A stretch of DNA of 32,639 nucleotides from Pseudomonadota bacterium (GTDB taxonomy: Bacteria > Pseudomonadota > Gammaproteobacteria > Steroidobacterales > Steroidobacteraceae). Numbering within the stretch: the first letter of the stretch is position 1; each line of letters opens with the position of its first letter. Below are positions 1 through 8,582 of the stretch, piece by piece. The stretch is taken from assembly GCA_003242685.1 (NCBI GenBank), contig QGVD01000044.1:1-32639 (forward strand), in the 5' to 3' direction. The notes beneath the pieces were generated by a model. It was not told the origin of the DNA. It saw only the letters and a list, made by a program, of their open reading frames with translations, and did no database searches. Both the position numbers and the translations under genes were made by a program.

Positions 1-892
1 CTAGATGTTTATAAAAGCACAGCCGGAGGAAGTTCTCGCGGCCGATCGCGATGGCGAGCGACACGCCGATGGAGGACCATACAGAGTAGCGGCCGCCGAC
101 CCAGTCCCACATCTGGAACCGGTAGTCGCGATGCACGCCGAACTCGTCCATCGCCTTGTGATTGACGGACACGGCGGCGAAGTGCTGACGCACCGCCGAC
201 TCACCGAGCTTCTCGATGAGCCACGCACGCGCGGTGCGCGCGTTGGTGAGCGTCTCGAGCGTGCCGAAGGTCTTCGACGAGACGATGAACAGTGTCGAGT
301 GCGGGTCCGCCGTCTCGAGAACGTCCGCCAGGTGACAGCCGTCGATGTTGGAGACGAACTCGCAGCGAGGCGCGCCGCGCGTGTACTCGCGCAGCGCTTC
401 GACGGCCATCGCAGGTCCGAGATCCGAGCCGCCGATGCCGATGTTGACGACGAGCGTGAACGGGCGGCCCGAGCTCCCCCTGATGTCGCCGTTCCTCACA
501 CGCTCGGCGAACGAGAGCATCCGCTCGCGCTCGGCGAGGACGTCGCGCGCGATCTTCTCGCCGCCGATGCCCGCTCCCTGCGGCTGACGCAGCGCAACGT
601 GCAGCACGGCACGTCCTTCCGTGATGTTGATCTTCTCGCCCCGCCACATCGCCTCGATGCGCTCCCGCAGACCGATCGCGTCCGCGAGACTGCCCAGAGT
701 CGTGAGTACGGGCGCGTCGAGCTGCTGGCGGGAGAAATCGAACAGCAGCCCTGCGGCCTCCCGTGAGAAATCCGTGAAACGAGCGGATCCGGCGCAGAGC
801 TCGCGCGGACTCACGGTGGCGATACGCTTCGCATGAGCCGTGAGCTCCTTCCAGGCCGGCGTGAGCGGGCCCGGCACGGGGCGTGACGTCAT
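1..892 (-). CDS. pgi: Glucose-6-phosphate isomerase, N-terminal part (cut by window edge)
   Basis: Interconverts glucose 6-phosphate and fructose 6-phosphate in the cytoplasm. The frame opens at an ATG (892-890) preceded by a GAGGAGGA ribosome site and runs without a stop to base 1, giving about 297 residues of a protein normally near 550, so the C-terminal half lies outside. Visible family motifs are IGIGGSDLGPAM, SKTFGTLETLTNA (the phosphosugar-binding serine/threonine region) and FQMWDWVGGRYSVWSSIG. It starts 39 bases after the stop of the DegT-type aminotransferase gene and is probably the last seen member of the nucleotide-sugar operon. That would tie fructose 6-phosphate/glucose 6-phosphate supply to UDP-sugar synthesis (inference). 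Family assignment is secure. Confidence 0.95.
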   Translation of the reverse strand, partial: MTSRPVPGPLTPAWKELTAHAKRIATVSPRELCAGSARFTDFSREAAGLLFDFSRQQLDAPVLTTLGSLADAIGLRERIEAMWRGEKINITEGRAVLHVALRQPQGAGIGGEKIARDVLAERERMLSFAERVRNGDIRGSSGRPFTLVVNIGIGGSDLGPAMAVEALREYTRGAPRCEFVSNIDGCHLADVLETADPHSTLFIVSSKTFGTLETLTNARTARAWLIEKLGESAVRQHFAAVSVNHKAMDEFGVHRDYRFQMWDWVGGRYSVWSSIGVSLAIAIGRENFLRLCFYKHL

Positions 893-931
893 CCCTGTCC
901 TCCTCTTGTTCTTGAGCCCGCCGCCGATGCT

Positions 932-2131
932 TCAGCGGCGGTAGAAGTCCGCGATCGAATCTACCACGTACTGGAGCTGCGCCTCGCTGAGCTCGGGGTA
1001 GATGGGAAGCGCGAGCGTCTCTTGCGCTGCACGCTCGGCTTCCGGGAAGTCCCCGGCCTTGTGCCCGAGGTACGCGAAGCACTGCTGCAGATGGAGCGGA
1101 ATCGGGTAGTAGATCTCGGTTCCGACGCCGGCGCCGGCGAGGTACTGGCGCAGCTCGTCGCGCCGCTCGACCCGGATGACGTACTGGTTGTAGATGTGGC
1201 GCACGCCGGGCAGCGCCTTCGGCGTCCGCACGCGATCACCCAGTCCGGCGCGCGCAAAGGCCGCGTCGTAGAAAGCCGCGTTGCGCTGGCGCGCGGCACT
1301 CCAGTCGTCGAGGTGCGGAAGCTTCACGTTGAGCACGGCTGCCTGCAGCTCGTCGATCCGGAAGTTTCCGCCGATGAACGCGTGGTAGTACTTCGGCTTG
1401 CCGCCGTGCACGCGCAGGATGTCGAGCCGCTCGGCAAGCGCCGCGTCGTTCGTGACGCACATCCCTGCATCGCCGAAGGCACCCAGGTTCTTCGTCGGGA
1501 AGAACGACAGGCAGCCGATGTCGCCGAAACTGCACGCACGCTTTCCGTTTGCATCCGCGGCGCCGATCGCCTGGGCAGCGTCCTCGATGACGCGCAGCCC
1601 GTACTCCCGCGCGAGCGCCATCAGCGCATCCATGTCCGCGACCTGACCATAGAGGTGCACGGGCATCAGCGCCTTGACGTGACCACCGGTGGCGCGGTGA
1701 ACCAGCTTACCGTCGCTCCGCTCGCACTCTGTCTCGATGAACGCGCGTACCGCCGCGGGCGAGATGTTGAAGGTGACGGGATCGATGTCACAGAACGCCG
1801 GGCGCGCACCCGTGCGCGCGATGGTGCCGGCCGTGGCGAAAAAGGTGTACGGCGTGGTGATGACCACGTCGCCCGCGCCGATCTCGAGTGCCATGAGCGC
1901 GACCAGCAGCGCATCGGTGCCGGACGAAACGCCGATGCCGAACCGGCACTGGCAGTACTGCGCCACGCTTGCCTCGAGCTCCCTGACCGCAGGGCCGAGG
2001 ATGAATGCCTGGCTGTCGCAGACCCTGCGTATCGCAGCCTGGATCTCTGCCTCGAGCGCGCGGTACTGGGGCTTAAGATCGAGGAGCGGCACCCGCATCG
2101 CGGGGCTGCGTCCGGTTGGCGGATTCGACAT
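932..2131 (-). CDS. DegT/DnrJ/EryC1/StrS-family sugar aminotransferase
   Basis: PLP-dependent fold-type I aminotransferase of 399 residues; the family transfers an amino group to a keto-sugar nucleotide for surface polysaccharide synthesis. The N-terminal motif VPLLDLKPQYRALE, the SSGTDAL phosphate-binding segment, the VIEDAAQAIGA stretch and the PLP lysine in FFPTKNLGAFGD (about K214) are all present. The C-terminal region (YYPIPLHLQ, then LALPIYPEL) is typical. The ATG at 2131 has GGAG five bases upstream; the in-frame frame extends further upstream but would overlap the epimerase gene, so it was trimmed. A second ATG lies 11 codons in. The exact substrate cannot be read from sequence; WbpE-like (3-keto-UDP-GlcNAcA) and QdtB/FdtB-like activities are both possible. 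Confidence 0.9.
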   Translation of the reverse strand: MSNPPTGRSPAMRVPLLDLKPQYRALEAEIQAAIRRVCDSQAFILGPAVRELEASVAQYCQCRFGIGVSSGTDALLVALMALEIGAGDVVITTPYTFFATAGTIARTGARPAFCDIDPVTFNISPAAVRAFIETECERSDGKLVHRATGGHVKALMPVHLYGQVADMDALMALAREYGLRVIEDAAQAIGAADANGKRACSFGDIGCLSFFPTKNLGAFGDAGMCVTNDAALAERLDILRVHGGKPKYYHAFIGGNFRIDELQAAVLNVKLPHLDDWSAARQRNAAFYDAAFARAGLGDRVRTPKALPGVRHIYNQYVIRVERRDELRQYLAGAGVGTEIYYPIPLHLQQCFAYLGHKAGDFPEAERAAQETLALPIYPELSEAQLQYVVDSIADFYRR

Positions 2132-2190
2132 GGACACTCCGGCAAGCGCGACGGCCGGCAATTCTAGCAGAGGGGGTATCCCCTTTCCGG

Positions 2191-3207
2191 CTAGCGGCGG
2201 TAACCGTAGTACTCGCAGAACCAGTCGACGAAGCGCCGCACACCGACTTCGATCGGCGTGGCAGGGCGATAACCGACGTCCGAGACGAGATCGTCGATGT
2301 CCGCAAAGGTCTCCGGCACGTCCCCGAGCTGCATGGGCAGCATGTTCTTCTCGGCCTTGCGCCCGAGGCACTCCTCGATCACCTCGATGTAGCGCATCAG
2401 CTCGACCGGACGGTTGTTGCCGATGTTGTAGATGCGGAACGGCGCCTTGCTCGAGGCGGGATCTGGAGCGTCGCCGTTCCAGTCCGGATTCGGCTGCGCG
2501 ATGCGGTCGGTCGCACGCACGACGCCCTCGACGATGTCGTCGATGTAGGTGAAGTCGCGCTTGTGGTGTCCGTAATTGAAGACGTCGATGGGCCTGCCTT
2601 CCAGGATGTTCCGCGTGAAAAGGAACAGCGCCATGTCGGGCCGGCCCCAGGGGCCATAGACGGTGAAGAAGCGCAGTCCCGTCGTGGGAATTCCGAAGAG
2701 TGCCGAGTAGTTGTGCGCCATGAGCTCGTTGGCGCGCTTCGTCGCCGCGTAGAGCGAGAGCGGGTGGTCCGCGATCTCGTGCACCGAGAACGGCATCTTC
2801 GTGTTCGCGCCGTACACGGAGCTCGTGGAGGCGTACACCAGATGCTCTACGCCGTTGTGCCTGCAGCCCTCGAGCACGTTGAGCGTGCCGGTGACGTTGC
2901 TGCGCACGTAGGCATGCGGATCCTCGAGCGAGTAGCGCACGCCCGCCTGCGCGCCGAGGTGCACGACGCGCTGGAACTTCTCGCGCGCGAAGAGCTCGGC
3001 CATCGCCTTCTCGTCCGCGAGGTCGATCTTCACGAAGCGGAAGCCCGGCTCCTTCTCGAGAAGGGCGAGCCGCGCCTTCTTCAGCGAGACGTCGTAATAC
3101 TCGTTGAGATTGTCGAGGCCGACGACCTCGTCGCCGCGGGCGAGGAGCCGCCGCGCCGTGTGGAATCCGATGAACCCGGCGGCGCCGGTGACGAGAATCT
3201 TCACCAT
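2191..3207 (-). CDS. NAD-dependent UDP-sugar epimerase, UDP-glucuronate 4-epimerase type
   Basis: Extended short-chain dehydrogenase/reductase of 338 residues, the usual length of LspL/Cap1J-type UDP-glucuronate 4-epimerases. It has the N-terminal NAD-binding GAAGFIG motif (residues 8-14), the DNLNEYYD segment, STSSVYG, and the catalytic YAATK (Y-x3-K). The RFFTVYGPWGRPDMA stretch is characteristic of this subfamily. A strong AAGGAGG lies three bases upstream of the ATG. It sits 15 bases downstream of the UDP-sugar dehydrogenase, which would supply a UDP-uronic acid for 4-epimerisation; that pairing is inference from context. Substrate could be UDP-GlcA or an N-acetylated uronate. Confidence 0.9.
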   Translation of the reverse strand: MVKILVTGAAGFIGFHTARRLLARGDEVVGLDNLNEYYDVSLKKARLALLEKEPGFRFVKIDLADEKAMAELFAREKFQRVVHLGAQAGVRYSLEDPHAYVRSNVTGTLNVLEGCRHNGVEHLVYASTSSVYGANTKMPFSVHEIADHPLSLYAATKRANELMAHNYSALFGIPTTGLRFFTVYGPWGRPDMALFLFTRNILEGRPIDVFNYGHHKRDFTYIDDIVEGVVRATDRIAQPNPDWNGDAPDPASSKAPFRIYNIGNNRPVELMRYIEVIEECLGRKAEKNMLPMQLGDVPETFADIDDLVSDVGYRPATPIEVGVRRFVDWFCEYYGYRR

Positions 3208-3222
3208 CGACCTCCTTGTGCT

Positions 3223-4500
3223 CTAGAGGCGGCCGTCCACTTCGTGCGCCCGGAACACGTGCTTGATGTCGTAGAGCACGTGGTTCCTGCGGCAGAGCCT
3301 GCGCACCCCTTCCGCACCGAGCTCCCTGAACTCATTGTGCGCCACCGCCACGACGGCCGCATCGTAACAACGCGGCTGCAGCCTGCGCGTCAGCCCGAAG
3401 CCGTACTCGTGGCGGCACTCCGCGCTGTTCGCCCAGGGATCGTACACGTCCACCTTCGCGCCGTACTTCTGCAGCTCGCGGATGACGTCGACCACCTTCG
3501 AGTTGCGGATGTCCGGGCAGTTCTCCTTGAACGTGACGCCGAGCACCAGCACGCGCGAGCCCTTCACGTGGATGCGCTTGCTGGTCATGAGCTTGACGAT
3601 CTGCCCGGCCACGTAGATGCCCATGTTGTCGTTGATGCGCCGCCCCGCAAGAATCATCTCGGGGTGGTAGCCGATCTCCTGCGCCTTGTGCGTCAGGTAG
3701 TACGGATCGACGCCGATGCAGTGACCGCCGACGAGCCCCGGCCTGAACGGCAGGAAATTCCATTTCGTCCCCGCCGCGGTCAGCACTTCCTCTGTGTCGA
3801 TGCCGAGCCGGTTGAAGATCAGGGCGAGCTCGTTGATCAGCGCGATGTTCACGTCGCGCTGGGTGTTCTCGATGACCTTGGCCGCCTCGGCCACCTTGAT
3901 CGAGGACGCCCGGTGCGTACCGGCGGTGACGATCGATGCGTACAGCTTGTCGATGAACTCCGCGGCCTCGGGCGTCGACCCGGAAGTCACCTTGCGGATG
4001 GTCGTGAGCCGGTGCTGCTTGTCACCCGGATTGATGCGCTCGGGGCTGTAGCCGGCGAAGAAGTCGCGGTTGAACCTGAGGCCCGACACCCGCTCGAGGA
4101 TCGGCACGCAGACTTCTTCCGTGCAGCCGGGGTAGACGGTCGACTCGTAGATCACGACGTCGCCCTTCTTGAGCACCTTCCCGACGCTCTCGCTCGCACG
4201 GATGAGCGGCGTCAGATCGGGGCGCTTGTAATCGTCGATGGGTGTCGGAACGGTGACGATGAAAACGCGGCAGCGCTTGAGATCCGAGAGCTCCGTGGTG
4301 AACGTGAGACGCTTCGCGTCCCGGAGCTCCTGTCGTGTGACTTCGAGCGTGCTGTCCTTCCCTGCTTTGAGCTCGGCGATGCGGCTCGCCTTGATGTCGA
4401 ACCCGACCGTCTCGAAGTGCTTGCCGAACTCGACGGCCAGAGGCAGGCCGACATAGCCGAGGCCGATTACACCGATCCGGCACTTGCGTAGATTGAACAC
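3223..4500 (-). CDS. UDP-sugar 6-dehydrogenase, TviB/WbpO type
   Basis: NAD-dependent oxidation of the C6 hydroxyl of a UDP-hexose (UDP-GlcNAc or UDP-GalNAc in TviB/WbpO relatives) to a UDP-uronic acid. The GTG at 4500 was chosen because AGGAAG lies just upstream and the resulting 425 residues match TviB-type proteins; the frame stays open to an unsupported GTG at 4554. Features in order: Rossmann motif GVIGLGYVGLPLAVEFGK near the N terminus, FIVTVPTPID, YESTVYPGCTEEVC, SIKVAEAAKVIENTQRD, and the catalytic cysteine in GGHCIGVDPYYL (about C261). It is the first gene of the four-gene minus-strand operon. A UDP-glucose 6-dehydrogenase role is less likely because the motifs follow the WbpO/TviB branch. 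Confidence 0.92.
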   Translation of the reverse strand: MFNLRKCRIGVIGLGYVGLPLAVEFGKHFETVGFDIKASRIAELKAGKDSTLEVTRQELRDAKRLTFTTELSDLKRCRVFIVTVPTPIDDYKRPDLTPLIRASESVGKVLKKGDVVIYESTVYPGCTEEVCVPILERVSGLRFNRDFFAGYSPERINPGDKQHRLTTIRKVTSGSTPEAAEFIDKLYASIVTAGTHRASSIKVAEAAKVIENTQRDVNIALINELALIFNRLGIDTEEVLTAAGTKWNFLPFRPGLVGGHCIGVDPYYLTHKAQEIGYHPEMILAGRRINDNMGIYVAGQIVKLMTSKRIHVKGSRVLVLGVTFKENCPDIRNSKVVDVIRELQKYGAKVDVYDPWANSAECRHEYGFGLTRRLQPRCYDAAVVAVAHNEFRELGAEGVRRLCRRNHVLYDIKHVFRAHEVDGRL

Positions 4501-4655
4501 GGCTTTCTTCCTGTTCTGATTATGGTAACCCCCGTGCCGTCCCGAAGGACTCACAGAAGTTTCTGATTCTCCAATGGGGTTGCCGCCGCCGACAGGACGC
4601 GCGTCGCAGCTCTGTGCGGTGCCGACCCCCGCGTCCGTCCGATCGTGAAGCGGAT

Positions 4656-5420
4656 TCAGGCGTTCTGGGCGCCCTGCACCGTGCGAGTGGCGGATGCACC
4701 GTGCGGCTCGTCAAGCGCCCGCCAGATGCATTTCCCTCCGCTCGCCCTGGCAATCACGTCGAGTAGCACCTCGTGTGCCTGACGCTCCTCTTCCGTGGCG
4801 GCGACGACGCGCAGCGGCACCGGGGGGCGCACCAGCGCACGCACCGGCCCCCCTTCCGTCGTACGGGGGCCGCCGGGCAGCTCGCCGAGCGCGAGCGCAC
4901 CCTGGCCGCCGGTCATCGCGAGATAGACATCCGCCAGGATGCGCGCGTCGAGCAGCGCGCCGTGCAGCTCGCGGTGCGAATTGTCGATGCCGTAGCGCTT
5001 GCACAGCGCATCGAGGCTGTTGCGCTGCCCGGGATGCATCTCGCGCGCGAGCGCCAGGGTGTCGAGCACCCGGCACATTGCGCCTACCGTGCGACGCTCG
5101 CCCGGCAGACGCGCGAACTCCGCGTCGAGGAACGCGATATCGAACGCCGCGTTGTGGATCACGAGCTCGGCGCCTTCGATGAAGGCGATCAGCTCCTCGG
5201 CGATGTCGGCGAAACGCGGCTCGCGCTCGAGATCCGCACGCGAGATGCCGTGCACCGCGAGCGCTCCTTCGTCGATGTCGCGCTCGGGATTGAGATAGCG
5301 ATGGAAGGTGCGGCCCGTCGGGCGGCGGTTGACGAGCTCGACGCAGCCGATCTCGATGATCCGGTGTCCCAGCTCGGGCTCGAGGCCCGTCGTTTCGGTA
5401 TCGAGGACGATCTGGCGCAT
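4656..5420 (-). CDS. dnaQ: DNA polymerase III epsilon subunit (3'-5' proofreading exonuclease)
   Basis: Proofreading subunit of the replicative polymerase core, 254 residues (E. coli 243). The DEDDh exonuclease motifs are intact: ExoI LDTETTG (D7, E9), ExoII HNAAFD (about 89-94), ExoIII HGALLDA (about 153-159). The remaining C-terminal part, beyond about residue 175, is proline- and glycine-rich, where the family carries its linker and alpha-subunit contact. The ATG at 5420 lies 13 bases after the rnhA stop and has no clear Shine-Dalgarno, so translation is probably coupled to rnhA. In E. coli dnaQ and rnhA are divergent; here they run in tandem. Confidence 0.96.
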   Translation of the reverse strand: MRQIVLDTETTGLEPELGHRIIEIGCVELVNRRPTGRTFHRYLNPERDIDEGALAVHGISRADLEREPRFADIAEELIAFIEGAELVIHNAAFDIAFLDAEFARLPGERRTVGAMCRVLDTLALAREMHPGQRNSLDALCKRYGIDNSHRELHGALLDARILADVYLAMTGGQGALALGELPGGPRTTEGGPVRALVRPPVPLRVVAATEEERQAHEVLLDVIARASGGKCIWRALDEPHGASATRTVQGAQNA

Positions 5421-5433
5421 GTGCGGCGCAAGT

Positions 5434-5889
5434 TTAGCCGACCAGCGCGTCGATCGCCTCGTTCGCGAGCCGGTCGACCCGCTCGTTGCCGGGAACTCCG
5501 GCGTGACCCGGCACCCAGCGCCACTCGATCCTGTGCGCCTGCGCCAGCTCGTCGAGCCGCTGCCAAAGGTCCTGGTTCTTCACGGGCTTGCGATCCGATG
5601 TGCGCCACCCGCGCGCCTTCCACGTGGGCAGCCACTCCGTGACGCCTTTGCGCACGTACTCGGAATCCGTGTAGATGCGCACGCGCACCGGACGCTTGAG
5701 AGCCTCCAGCGCCCGGATCACGGCGGTGAGCTCCATCCGATTGTTCGTCGTCAGGGCCTCCGCGCCTGCGAGCTCCTTCTCGTGCCCGTCGAACGACAGC
5801 AGCGCGGCCCAGCCTCCGGGGCCGGGATTTCCGCGGCACGCGCCGTCCGTGTAGATCTCGACGACGCGTCCGCCAGCCGCCTTCGTCAC
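5434..5889 (-). CDS. rnhA: Ribonuclease HI
   Basis: Degrades the RNA strand of RNA-DNA hybrids (R-loops, primers). The GTG start at 5889 was chosen because GGAGGAGAGG sits immediately upstream and the 151-residue product matches the usual 150-155; the frame continues upstream only through the neighbouring methyltransferase gene in another frame. The four catalytic acids are visible: D15 (YTDGACRGNPGPGG), E53 (TNNRMELTAV), D75 (IYTDSEYV) and D139 (NERVDRLAN), matching E. coli D10, E48, D70 and D134. The basic-protrusion segment with WLPTWKARGW is present. It lies between the yafS-like gene and dnaQ. Confidence 0.96.
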   Translation of the reverse strand: MTKAAGGRVVEIYTDGACRGNPGPGGWAALLSFDGHEKELAGAEALTTNNRMELTAVIRALEALKRPVRVRIYTDSEYVRKGVTEWLPTWKARGWRTSDRKPVKNQDLWQRLDELAQAHRIEWRWVPGHAGVPGNERVDRLANEAIDALVG

Positions 5890-5930
5890 CCTCTCCTCCG
5901 CCTGCGGAGAAGAGGGCCCGGTAGGAACGC

Positions 5931-6698
5931 TCACGTCGGCGAACCCGAGCGCGTCGTGGGTTTGACCAGTCCGCCGATCACCGCGGGCCGCTCGCGCACG
6001 CGCGGTCTCACGGGCGTGAGGGCGTAGACGCGCTTGCGTGCCTTGAGCAGGTAGGCACCCGCCGGGAGTGGATTGAGACCGCGCCGCAGCAGACGCCCGT
6101 TGCCTTCCTCCGGTCGCGGCGCGCTGCTCCAAGGCGTGCAGTGGAGATACGCCCGCGTGGCGACGATCTCGTAGCCGAGCAGCACGAGCCAGTCTCGCAC
6201 GCGCCGCTCCGAGAGCACGCGCCGCATGCCGGGTGGAAAGCCGCTCCGTGTCGCGCGCGAGCGCAGTCCCCAGAGGCTCCATGGGCGGAAACCGAGCACG
6301 AGGAGCTGTCCTTCGCCGACGAGCACGCGATCGACTTCACGCACGATCGCGTAAGGATCCGCCGCGAACTCCAGCGTGTGCGGCAGCACCACGGCATCGA
6401 CGGCGTCGCCGGTGATCGGAAGCTGGGCCGGACGGCCGAGGACATCCGCCGCGGTCGGCGGCGTCGGCGGTGCGATGACCGTCTGGTGCCGGGTGCGGGC
6501 ACCCGCGAGCAGCTCGCGCCCTCGCCCCCAGGCACCGACCTGCAGAAGCTCCCAGCCGAAAACGTCGTCCAGCGCTTCCGCGAGCAGCTCGGACTCTGCG
6601 GAAATGAGCGCGCATCCGAGCGGCGTGTCCCACCACGCGGTGAGCGCGGCATGGCGGTCGACGATGGCGGAGCTGTGTACCTGCACGGGTGAACTCAA
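5931..6698 (-). CDS. yafS: YafS-like class I SAM-dependent methyltransferase
   Basis: About 255 residues. The pattern follows E. coli YafS: a WWDTPLG segment near the N terminus, a degenerate SAM motif I (LLQVGAWGRG instead of the usual D-x-G-x-G-x-G), LPHTLEFAADPYAIVREVDR, LLVLGFRPWSLWGLR, and a basic tail with ALTPVRPRVRERP. Substrate is unknown for the family. The TTG start (6698) carries no good ribosome site; a GTG four codons in is an alternative. It lies upstream of rnhA and divergent from mltD, the same neighbourhood as in E. coli but without gloB between. Function beyond methyltransferase fold is not assigned here. Confidence 0.85.
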   Translation of the reverse strand: MSSPVQVHSSAIVDRHAALTAWWDTPLGCALISAESELLAEALDDVFGWELLQVGAWGRGRELLAGARTRHQTVIAPPTPPTAADVLGRPAQLPITGDAVDAVVLPHTLEFAADPYAIVREVDRVLVGEGQLLVLGFRPWSLWGLRSRATRSGFPPGMRRVLSERRVRDWLVLLGYEIVATRAYLHCTPWSSAPRPEEGNGRLLRRGLNPLPAGAYLLKARKRVYALTPVRPRVRERPAVIGGLVKPTTRSGSPT

Positions 6699-6761
6699 GG
6701 TAGCAATTCTGTGAACTTACCGGTTAAATTCCGCGCCACAACTACGTAATTTCAGGGCCCG

Positions 6762-6785
6762 GGTCTGCACCGCCGCGTGCAGACC
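6762..6785 (+). other. Perfect 9-bp hairpin in the mltD leader
   Basis: GGTCTGCAC (6762-6770), six-base loop, GTGCAGACC (6777-6785). No T run follows, so it is not a typical intrinsic terminator. A second short stem (GGGC-AATTCA-GCCC, near 6803-6820) lies before the mltD start. It could be a structured 5' leader affecting mRNA stability or translation. Confidence 0.5.
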
Positions 6786-6860
6786 GACCTTAACACGCCG
6801 GGGTGGGCAATTCAGCCCGGGCCTGCGGACCCACTCCGCTCGGGGACGAGGATAAGGATA

Positions 6861-8534
6861 TTGACGACGGAATCGCTGCGGCGGATGCGTTTTGCCTTAC
6901 TGGCGGCCGCGATCATGGGCACCGCCGCGTGCGTGCACGCACCCGCCGATCGCACGCTCCGGGGACCTGCGGAAGAACCCGTGGGAGTACCCGCACCGGC
7001 CGGCTCCGTCGACGATTCGACGCCACCCGCGGAAGCGAGCAGCACCTACCCCATCCCGCCCGTGCCTGGTCAGATCCCACCCGGCATCGCGGGAGGTTCC
7101 ACCGGCGAGGAGGATGCGGCTGCCGTCGGCATCACCCCCGCCCAGTACACCGATCTGTTCGATCGCATCCGGGCCGGATTCAAGCTGGAGGACGTCGATC
7201 GGCGCGCCGTCGACCAGCAGCTCGCCTGGTACGCGAACAATCCCGAATACCTCGAGCGCGCGTTCGGACGCGCGGAGCTCTACCTCTACCACATCGTCAC
7301 GGAGATCGAATCGCGGGGTCTGCCGCTCGAGCTCGCCCTGCTCCCCGTGATCGAGAGCGCCTTCGAACCCTACGCATACTCGCGGGCACGGGCGTCGGGT
7401 CTGTGGCAGTTCATTCCCGGCACCGGTTCGCGCTTCGGGCTGAAGCAGAACTGGTGGTACGACGGCCGCCGCGACGTCGTCGAATCCACGCGCGCGGCGC
7501 TCGAGTACCTCAAGTTCCTGCACGATGAGTTCAACGGCGACTGGCTGCTCGCCATCGCCGGCTACAACTGCGGGGAGCACTGCGTGGCGCGCGCCATCGA
7601 GCGCAATCGCGCCGCCGGCCTGCCGACGGACTTCTGGAGCCTGCGGCTGCCGGCGGAAACGCGCGCCTATGTTCCGAAGCTCCTCGCGATGAAGAGGCTC
7701 GTCGCGGATCCCGAACGCTTCGGGCTCAGCTTCAGTCCCATTCCGAACAAGGCCTACTTCGCGCGCGTCGAGACCCACGGTCAGATCGACCTCAAGCTCG
7801 CCGCGGAGATCGCCGGCGTCACGTACGAGGAGCTCTACGAGCTCAATCCCGCTTTCCATCGCTGGGCTACCGATCCGAGCGGACCGCATTACCTGCTGGT
7901 TCCCGCGGTGGCTGCCGAGACGTTCCGTCAGAACCTCGCGCAGCTCACACCGGACGAACGGATGCGCGTCAAGCGCTACGTGGTGCAGCAGGGCGATACG
8001 ATCGCGGCGATCGCGCGGCGCTTCAACACGACGCCGAACGTCATCCGCGAGCTCAACGACATTCCCTCGGGGGTGCTGCACATCGGCACAGAGCTGCGCG
8101 TGCCGTCCGAAGTCGTGACGCTGCCGCCCAAAGTGGCGCGCGCAGCCGCGCTCGTCGACAGCCGCGCCGCGAGCCGTCCGAACGTGCACGTGGTCCGCAG
8201 GGGCGATTCGCTGTGGCGCATCGCGCGCGCGCACGGCCTCGACGTGAACACGCTCGCGTCGATCAACGGCATGCGTCCGACGGACGTGCTGCGCACGGGT
8301 CAGAAGCTGCGGCTCACGAGCGCAGGTGGCGGGAGCACGCGGACTGCGAGCGGCAGCACTGACGGCGACGACCGCTCCGTGACGTACACCGTGCGTCGTG
8401 GCGACACGCTCACGCGCATCGCGAAGCTCTTACAGGTCACCGTCGCTCAGCTCGCGCGCTGGAACGGTATCGACGTCAACGACCCGATCATGCCCGGACA
8501 GAAGCTGACGGTCCGGGTGCGAAGCCGCGGCTGA
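6861..8534 (+). CDS. mltD: Membrane-bound lytic murein transglycosylase D (lipoprotein with LysM repeats)
   Basis: Cleaves peptidoglycan glycan strands with formation of 1,6-anhydro ends, in the periplasm. I chose the TTG at 6861, which has GAGG nine bases upstream; an ATG at 6885 is the alternative, and the frame extends to a GTG at 6777 without ribosome site. Residues RFALLAAAIMGTAAC form a short lipoprotein signal ending in a lipobox-like TAAC. The SLT domain holds the catalytic glutamate in PVIESAFEPYAYS (about E165), GLWQFIPGTGSRFGL and AGYNCGEHCV. Three LysM domains follow at about 370, 440 and 506 (each with the V-x-x-G-D-T/S pattern), which bind glycan. 557 residues is longer than E. 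coli MltD (452) because of the third LysM and linkers. Confidence 0.93.
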   Translation: MTTESLRRMRFALLAAAIMGTAACVHAPADRTLRGPAEEPVGVPAPAGSVDDSTPPAEASSTYPIPPVPGQIPPGIAGGSTGEEDAAAVGITPAQYTDLFDRIRAGFKLEDVDRRAVDQQLAWYANNPEYLERAFGRAELYLYHIVTEIESRGLPLELALLPVIESAFEPYAYSRARASGLWQFIPGTGSRFGLKQNWWYDGRRDVVESTRAALEYLKFLHDEFNGDWLLAIAGYNCGEHCVARAIERNRAAGLPTDFWSLRLPAETRAYVPKLLAMKRLVADPERFGLSFSPIPNKAYFARVETHGQIDLKLAAEIAGVTYEELYELNPAFHRWATDPSGPHYLLVPAVAAETFRQNLAQLTPDERMRVKRYVVQQGDTIAAIARRFNTTPNVIRELNDIPSGVLHIGTELRVPSEVVTLPPKVARAAALVDSRAASRPNVHVVRRGDSLWRIARAHGLDVNTLASINGMRPTDVLRTGQKLRLTSAGGGSTRTASGSTDGDDRSVTYTVRRGDTLTRIAKLLQVTVAQLARWNGIDVNDPIMPGQKLTVRVRSRG

Positions 8535-8582
8535 CCGCGCACACGAATCACTGGCATTTCACGGATCAGGGACTTATCCAGC

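Noticed and set aside
2116..4491. Very long open frame on the plus strand opposite the sugar-nucleotide genes
   Set aside because: It mirrors the well-supported minus-strand genes; such antisense frames are common in high-GC DNA and its product is Arg/Asp/Val-rich without any recognisable domain.
5434..6282. N-terminally extended RNase HI fusion
   Set aside because: The extra part overlaps the methyltransferase in another frame and has no domain; the GTG at 5889 has a strong ribosome site.
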